DNA of 45,562 nt from Betaproteobacteria bacterium. GTDB taxonomy: Bacteria > Pseudomonadota > Gammaproteobacteria > Burkholderiales > Burkholderiaceae_D. This document shows, one piece after another, positions 40,679 through 45,562 of this stretch (the stretch's first letter is position 1; the number at the start of each line of letters is the position of its first letter). The DNA is taken from NCBI GenBank assembly GCA_016868055.1, contig VGHX01000015.1:1-45562 (forward strand), read 5' to 3'. The translations under genes were made by a program, and so were the position numbers. The notes under the pieces were generated by a model. It saw nothing but the letters and a program-made list of their open reading frames with translations, ran no database searches and had not been told where the DNA came from.

Positions 40679-41721
40679 ATGGACATCTCTGAGCTACTGA
40701 GTTTTTCGGTACAAACCAAAGCCTCTGATTTACATCTCTCAGCAGGTCTTCCTCCCATGATTCGGGTGCATGGCGAGGTACGGCGTATTAACGTGCCCCC
40801 GATGTCGCACAAGGACGTACACGCTATGGTGTATGAGCTAATGAGCGATAGCTTGCGTCGACGCTATGAAGAGTCGCTCGAGGTTGATTTTTCTTTTGAT
40901 CTACCCGGTGTGGCGCGATTCCGCGTGAATGCTTTCAACCAAAATCGTGGCGCCGCTGCAGTACTACGTACCATCCCCTCGACGATTTTGTCACTTGAGC
41001 AGCTAGGTGCTCCAACTATTTTTGGAGAGCTCGCGCTTAAGCCACGTGGCTTGGTTTTAGTGACCGGACCCACCGGCTCGGGAAAATCAACCACGCTCGC
41101 GGCGATGGTCAATCATATTAATGAGAACGAGTATGCTCATATACTCACGATTGAAGACCCTATCGAATGCATTCATCCCCAAAAAAAGGCCTGATCAATC
41201 AGCGGGAGGTCGGACCGCATACGCTGTCATTCTCGTCCGCGCTGCACTCAGCGCTACGAGAAGACCCGGATGTTGTTCTGGTTGGTGAGCTTCGAGATCT
41301 GGAGACGATACGCCTTGCGTTAACTGCGGCCGAGACAGGTCACTTGGTATTCGGCACGCTTCATACGGTGTCGGCTGCCAAGACAATCGACCGCATCATT
41401 GATGTGTTTCCGGGCGAGGAAAAAGAAATGGTTCGGGCCATGTTGTCTGAATCATTGCAAGCAGTGATATCGCAGACGCTACTCAAAACACGCGAGGGTG
41501 ATGGCCGCGTTGCCGCGCACGAGATCATGCTGGGCACACCTGCAATTCGCAATTTGATTCGTGAAGCAAAAGTAGCGCAAATGTATTCAGCCATTCAAAC
41601 CGGCGGCTCACTTGGCATGCAAACGCTGGACGCGAACCTGCAGGACTTGGTGAGGCGGCAGCGTATCACCCCAGCGGTTGCGCGTGCTGCGGCAAAGCTG
41701 CCGGAAAATTTTTTGGGTTAA
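40679..41721 (+). pseudogene. pilT: Type IV pilus retraction ATPase PilT, split by a -1 frame change
   Basis: PilT powers pilus retraction for twitching, adhesion and DNA uptake. Frame 1 (40679-41194) has the N-terminal domain and Walker A GPTGSGKS (130-137), then stops just after IHPQKKA. The remainder continues in another frame to 41721: LINQREV, Walker B-containing VVLVGELRDLETIRL, the HTVSAAKTIDR His box and AIRNLIREAKVAQM. The break lies on seven A at 41181-41187. The codons CAA AAA AAG contain the -1 slippery heptamer A AAA AAG (41182-41188) in correct phase; slipping there reads GGC CTG ATC and gives 347 residues, normal PilT length. One lost A, a sequencing error or programmed recoding would all explain it. 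Confidence 0.88.
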
Positions 41722-41734
41722 TTACACACGAACC

Positions 41735-42865
41735 ATGAGCACCGAGCAAGCCTGGCAAAGCGTACAACAGTTACTGGCAACGATGCGGCAGTGTGGCGGC
41801 TCCGATAGGTTCATTACTGCCGAGTTCTCGCCAGCGATCAAGCAGGATGGAAAAATCATACCGCTCTCGCAGCAAATTATCTCATCGGATCTGAGCCGCG
41901 CTCTAGTACTGTCGACCATGACAGAGCGGCAGCGCCAGGAATTTTTAGAGACCAATGAGTGCAACTTTGCTATCAGCATCGACAGCATTGGCCGATTTCG
42001 TGTATCTGCCTTTGTTCAGCAGGGCAAGGTGGGCATGGTGGTGCGAACGATCACCACCGAGATTCCAGATCTCGATAAGCTTGGCGTACCAGACCAGCTT
42101 AAAGACATCGTGATGCAGAAGCGTGGGCTGATCATCATGGTTGGCGCTACCGGATCAGGCAAGTCCACCACACTCGCTGCGATGATAGGCCATCGTAACC
42201 AACATAGCCACGGCCATATCATCACGATCGAAGACCCGGTCGAATTTGTTCATCCACATCGCAACTGCATCATCACGCAGCGCGAGGTTGGTACCGATAC
42301 ACCTGACTGGCATACCGCCCTAAAAAATACCTTACGTCAGGCACCCGATGTCATCCTGATAGGCGAGATTCGTGACAGGGAAACCATGGATTATGCGATT
42401 GCTTTCGCTGAGACTGGCCACCTCTGCCTGGCAATGCTACATGCCAATAACAGTAATCAGGCGCTCGAGCGCATCGTTAATTTTTTTCCTGAAGAGCGCA
42501 GAGCACCACTGCTGATGGATTTATCACTTAATCTTCGCGCACTCATCTCACAACGACTGGTACCCTTAAAATCCGGTACGGACCGATGCGCGGCGGCCGA
42601 GATCTTGCTTGGCTCACCGCCAATCGCCGATTTGATCTGCAAGGGACACATTCACGAGATCAAAGAAATAATGAAAAAATCAAGAGAGCTGGGTATGCAA
42701 ACCTTTGACCAGGCACTATTTGATCTGATTCAAGCCGATCGAATTAGCATAGACCAAGCACTGCGACACGCTGACTCCATGAATGATTTGCGGCTCGCTA
42801 TCAAGCTGCACAGCCATCACGCCGGATCAAGTAAAAATAATCTGGGAAGTCTTGAAATTATGTGA
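41735..42865 (+). CDS. pilU: Type IV pilus retraction ATPase PilU (PilT paralogue)
   Basis: Accessory retraction ATPase that supports PilT-dependent pilus retraction. The 376 residues have a divergent N-terminal domain (GGSDRFITAEF in place of the usual SDLHL-like start), Walker A GATGSGKS (137-144), VILIGEIRDRETM, the His-box LAMLHANNSNQALERI and KSRELGMQTFDQAL. The frame is open from 41678, but the ATG at 41735 is chosen because it lies after the pilT stop and matches the family length. The frame is intact, unlike pilT, 13 bases upstream. Confidence 0.9.
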   Translation: MSTEQAWQSVQQLLATMRQCGGSDRFITAEFSPAIKQDGKIIPLSQQIISSDLSRALVLSTMTERQRQEFLETNECNFAISIDSIGRFRVSAFVQQGKVGMVVRTITTEIPDLDKLGVPDQLKDIVMQKRGLIIMVGATGSGKSTTLAAMIGHRNQHSHGHIITIEDPVEFVHPHRNCIITQREVGTDTPDWHTALKNTLRQAPDVILIGEIRDRETMDYAIAFAETGHLCLAMLHANNSNQALERIVNFFPEERRAPLLMDLSLNLRALISQRLVPLKSGTDRCAAAEILLGSPPIADLICKGHIHEIKEIMKKSRELGMQTFDQALFDLIQADRISIDQALRHADSMNDLRLAIKLHSHHAGSSKNNLGSLEIM

Positions 42866-42920
42866 GCTCTGTCAAAGCTAATTCAATGAAGAATGGCTTC
42901 TTCAGGCGTCAACTATCCAC

Positions 42921-43004
42921 GACTGAAGACTGAAGACTGAAGACTGACGACTGACGACTGACGACTGACGACTGACGACTGACGACTGACGACTGACGAC
43001 TGAC
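42921..43004. repeat. Heptanucleotide tandem array, 12 units
   Basis: Three copies of GACTGAA are followed by nine perfect copies of GACTGAC, 84 bases in all, then GAT. It sits in the gap between the convergent pilU and proC genes. The clean switch between unit types and lack of decay suggest recent expansion by slippage. It has no spacer structure, so it is not a CRISPR. Confidence 0.95.
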
Positions 43005-43059
43005 GATCTATGTTTGGCGATAATTGATAATTCGTTCAAGAACTACATCATTCATTCAC

Positions 43060-43881
43060 CTATCTAGTCTTTGCCGCGCCTAATTCCCGACCACGATCTG
43101 CCGCTGCGTGAAGCGCTTTGACCAGCGCCGCCTTTACACCGCTCGCTTCCATCGAAGTCAGCGCAGCATACGTGGTTCCCCCTTTAGACGTTACGCGCTC
43201 GCGTAATATCGACACAGGCTCATCCGACTGACTGGCCAATGCTGCAGCACCGGCGAAAGTCGCTTGGGCTAACTGCCTGCCTTGGTCAGCACTAAGTCCC
43301 AACTCGGTTGCCGCCTGCTGCATCGCTCCGATAAAGTAAAACACATAGGCTGGCCCGCTGCCGGAGATCGCGGTCACTGCATCAATCTGCGACTCATCCC
43401 TAACCCACACCGTCTCGCCGACGGCGCGCAACAACGCATCGGCATTTTGCCTTTGCAAATCGGACACACCTGACATGGCGTACGCACCTGTAATACCTCG
43501 CCCAATCAGGGCTGGCGTGTTCGGCATGGTGCGCACAATCGCCTGATGCCCGCCCAGCCAGCGTGAAATATCGGCCGCGCGAATACCTGCGGCAATCGAC
43601 AACACCAGTTGTGAATTCAAAAAAGGCTTGAGGGTGACAACGACCTCGCGAAGCTGCTGCGGTTTGACCGCAAGCACAATCACATCGCAGCCAGTCAGCG
43701 CATCCGTCGGCTCGGTCGCCGTCGTAGCACCGAAACGCTCATGCACCCGGCCCAGCGTGTCTGGCATCACATCGACGACATGGATATGGCTGGCTGGCAC
43801 GAGCTTTCCGGCGAGGCCACCGATTAACGCCTGCGCCATGTTGCCGCCACCGATAAAAGCCATCTTTAACTCAGTTTGCAT
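43060..43881 (-). CDS. proC: Pyrroline-5-carboxylate reductase
   Basis: Last step of proline synthesis, using NAD(P)H. The 273 residues have the Rossmann start MAFIGGGNMAQALIGGL, VLAVKPQQ, VRTMPNTPALIGRG, and the C-terminal signature SGSGPAYVFYFIGAM plus VTSKGGTTYAAL. The frame is open further upstream inside yggS; ATG 43881 has GAGAGA nearby, and ATG 43863 is the alternative. It overlaps the yggS end by 11 bases. Confidence 0.96.
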   Translation of the reverse strand: MQTELKMAFIGGGNMAQALIGGLAGKLVPASHIHVVDVMPDTLGRVHERFGATTATEPTDALTGCDVIVLAVKPQQLREVVVTLKPFLNSQLVLSIAAGIRAADISRWLGGHQAIVRTMPNTPALIGRGITGAYAMSGVSDLQRQNADALLRAVGETVWVRDESQIDAVTAISGSGPAYVFYFIGAMQQAATELGLSADQGRQLAQATFAGAAALASQSDEPVSILRERVTSKGGTTYAALTSMEASGVKAALVKALHAAADRGRELGAAKTR

Positions 43882-44572
43882 AATCTCTCTTTCCAAAAAT
43901 CGACGTGCCGATGCGTACGATGGTCGCCCCCTCCGCGATTGCAGCATGCATATCCGCGCTCATGCCCATCGACAAGGTATCCGTGGGAATACCTGCTTCG
44001 GTCAGCTGCTGCTGCAGGGCGCGTAATAGGGCGAAGGGCTTACGCTGGCTCTCAAAATCATCGGCAGGCTCCGGTATCGCCATCAGCCCTCGAAGGCTCA
44101 GGCCCGGTAGGATTGTGACCACCTGCGCCAGTGCCAACACCTCGGCCGGCGCAACGCCACTTTTGCTGTCCTCACCGCTGACGTTCACTTGAAGGCACAC
44201 ATTCAGCGGCGGTAAATCTTGCGGCCGCTGCTCGGACAAGCGGCGCGCGATTTTCTCCCGGTCGAGCGCATGCACCCAGGCGAAGTGCTCGGCGATCGGG
44301 CGTGTTTTATTACTTTGGATCGGCCCGATAAAATGCCATTCCAGCGACAGATCAGGCCGAAGTGAATGCACTGCTTGCTGCTTGTCGATCGCCTCTTGCA
44401 GGTAGTTCTCACCAAAAGCGATTTGGCCGCTATCAGCGGCCTGAATCACCGCTTCGGCAGCAAATGTCTTGGAAACAGCCAGCAGCCGTACCGAGGTCGG
44501 ATCACGGCCGTGCTCTGCAGCAGCGCGATCCATGGTTTGGCGGACTTTGGTGATGTTTTCAGCGATGGACAT
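43871..44572 (-). CDS. yggS: Pyridoxal-phosphate homeostasis protein YggS (PLPBP)
   Basis: Single-domain PLP-binding barrel protein that keeps cellular PLP and amino/keto-acid pools in balance, with no known catalytic reaction. The 233 residues contain the PLP lysine Lys35 in LLAVSKTF, FGENYLQEA, WHFIGPIQSNKTR, QVNVSGEDSKSG and the phosphate-binding MGMSADMHAAI end. yggS before proC is a conserved pair. Confidence 0.95.
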   Translation of the reverse strand: MSIAENITKVRQTMDRAAAEHGRDPTSVRLLAVSKTFAAEAVIQAADSGQIAFGENYLQEAIDKQQAVHSLRPDLSLEWHFIGPIQSNKTRPIAEHFAWVHALDREKIARRLSEQRPQDLPPLNVCLQVNVSGEDSKSGVAPAEVLALAQVVTILPGLSLRGLMAIPEPADDFESQRKPFALLRALQQQLTEAGIPTDTLSMGMSADMHAAIAEGATIVRIGTSIFGKRDYAN

Positions 44573-44661
44573 ACAGCCGCATTATCACTCACCCAAGGCT
44601 CGGCAGCCTCGGCTGCAAACTGCTAGGATCGAGGCATTCCCCATACCAGCCAGAGATACCA

Positions 44662-45144
44662 ATGACTGACTTGTACGACATTCCCCTGGAAACAATTGAG
44701 GGCGGCAAGGCCACTTTAGCCGATTACCGCAACAAGGTACTTCTCATCGTCAATACAGCCAGCCGCTGCGGTTTCACACCGCAATATGCCGGGCTCGAAG
44801 CGCTCTATCGCAAACACAAAGAGCAGGGCTTGGTTGTACTGGGCTTCCCATGTAACCAGTTTGGCGCCCAAGAACCGGGCAATGAAACCGACATCGCGGA
44901 TTTTTGTGAAAAGAACTATGGCGTGAGCTTCCCGATGTTTGCCAAAGTAGATGTCAACGGCACGCAATCGCACCCCTTGTTTGTTTACTTGAAACGCGAA
45001 GCGCCGGGCTTGCTGGGTAGTGAGATGATAAAGTGGAACTTCACCAAATTCTTGTTGGATCGTGAAGGGCGGGTTGTGTCTCGGCATGCCCCGACGACGA
45101 CGCCTGATGAGATCGAGCACGCGATAATTCCATTAATTCAGTAA
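44662..45144 (+). CDS. Thiol-dependent glutathione peroxidase family protein (BtuE-like)
   Basis: Peroxidase that reduces hydroperoxides, usually with thioredoxin in the cysteine forms. The 160 residues have the peroxidatic Cys36 in NTASRCGFTPQY (Cys, not selenocysteine), FPCNQFGAQEPG with Cys64 and Gln70, Cys82, and the WNFTKFLL segment completing the catalytic site. No signal peptide, so it is cytoplasmic. It is divergent from yggS. Confidence 0.93.
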   Translation: MTDLYDIPLETIEGGKATLADYRNKVLLIVNTASRCGFTPQYAGLEALYRKHKEQGLVVLGFPCNQFGAQEPGNETDIADFCEKNYGVSFPMFAKVDVNGTQSHPLFVYLKREAPGLLGSEMIKWNFTKFLLDREGRVVSRHAPTTTPDEIEHAIIPLIQ

Positions 45145-45562
45145 TCCGTCGCCGCTGCGAAATTCACCTTTTGACTTGCCACCCAGGGTGGTATTGATGC
45201 CAAGCGTTGCTTAAATCGCGGGCTACGCATTCCTTCAGGGCCGATGACGCCCTCATTTTTCCCCAACTCAATTCCAAGCTCCTCAGAGGATTTAGCACTG
45301 GGCTACTCAGGCGATTCGGCTGAATTCGTCTGATGATCTATTGCCTCTTGACTGCTGAACCACTCCCTCGCTCCGGGTTACTGATTTTTTGGCCGTGGTG
45401 AATCAACCACACACCCGCCATAAATACAAGTAGCCGCAAACAACTTAGCAAGTAATTTCCGATCGCCCGTAACTCGTTGTTTACAGCGAACTCAATCTGA
45501 AATTACTGAGAATTTGGCAAACAGTTTGCTGCTGCCCTTTATTAAATGAACTAGGAGGCAGA
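45145..45562. other. Right-hand region without a clear gene
   Basis: After gpx, 418 bases to the window edge hold no confident gene, RNA or terminator. A near-palindrome CCACCCAGGGTGG lies close after the gpx stop (about 45180-45192), but it leaves too small a loop for a normal hairpin. The sequence becomes AT-richer to the right. The only coding hint is the minus-strand frame listed separately. Confidence 0.5.
45338..45496 (-). CDS. Possible small membrane peptide or degraded gene end
   Basis: A minus-strand frame ending in TAG at 45338-45340 reads 52 codons from an ATT, or 37 from TTG at 45451. It contains a membrane-like stretch (LRLLVFMAGVWLIHHG) followed by a polar tail ending SAVKRQ, and begins with NNELRAIGNYLLS, which looks protein-like. 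A stop codon lies just before the ATT, and there is no ATG at the front. It could be a small membrane protein with a non-ATG start, a gene fragment, or chance. I recognise no family. Confidence 0.22.
   Translation of the reverse strand: MEFAVNNELRAIGNYLLSCLRLLVFMAGVWLIHHGQKISNPERGSGSAVKRQ

Noticed and set aside
42921-43004. CRISPR-like array
   Set aside because: Seven-base units without spacers; a simple tandem repeat.

Overview
The window is a dense, mostly housekeeping stretch of a betaproteobacterial chromosome, probably Burkholderiales-like. That placement is inferred from gene content and order: an H-NS protein with the short TWTGRGK C-terminal motif, miaB-phoH-ybeY-corC-lnt, lptD-surA-pdxA-rsmA, amgK-murU-pepP-ubiH, nudJ-mnmA, queA-tgt-yajC-secD-secF and recG-oxyR-ubiA. 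I cannot name a genus. I see no prophage, insertion sequence, CRISPR array, tRNA or rRNA gene.

Layout. 1-1.15 kb: a minus-strand accessory cluster (H-NS-like protein, small proline-rich secreted protein, truncated hemoglobin broken by an in-frame amber codon), facing the end of an unidentified gene. 1.5-6.9 kb: miaB, phoH, ybeY, corC, lnt. 7.0-12.4 kb: glyQ, glyS, gmhB, plsC and a YgjP-type metallopeptidase. 12.5-18.0 kb, minus strand: lptD, surA, pdxA, rsmA. 18.1-22.3 kb: amgK, murU, pepP, ubiH, divergent from lptD. 22.5-25.8 kb, minus strand: a three-gene transhydrogenase operon with panD inserted between its subunit genes. 26.0-28.7 kb: nudJ, mnmA, then bfd and bfr with Fur-box-like sites and a strong terminator. 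28.75-30.9 kb: a GST divergent from purB. 30.9-36.4 kb, minus strand: queA, tgt, yajC, secD, secF. 36.6-40.5 kb: recG, oxyR, ubiA. 40.7-42.9 kb: pilT (frame-disrupted) and pilU. 43.1-44.6 kb, minus strand: yggS-proC. 44.7-45.1 kb: a glutathione peroxidase, then about 420 bases with no clear gene.

Functional themes. Envelope building is prominent: LptD, SurA, Lnt, GmhB, PlsC, the AmgK-MurU peptidoglycan-recycling route and the Sec accessory proteins. So is translation and RNA maturation: MiaB, YbeY, RsmA, GlyQS, MnmA, QueA and Tgt. Redox and iron genes (OxyR, Gpx, Pnt, Bfd/Bfr) and ubiquinone synthesis (UbiH, UbiA) point to aerobic respiratory life.

Most notable: (1) pilT is split into two frames exactly at the heptamer A AAA AAG in slippery phase, so a -1 shift would restore a 347-residue PilT; (2) the truncated hemoglobin has a single amber codon with intact sequence on both sides; (3) panD sits inside the pnt operon; (4) there is a 12-unit heptanucleotide array between pilU and proC, a tetranucleotide tract between queA and recG, and a structured direct/inverted repeat element between ubiH and pntB with a relative beyond purB; (5) bacterioferritin has Thr at the position of ferroxidase ligand Glu127. 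I found no convincing wholly new multi-gene system.
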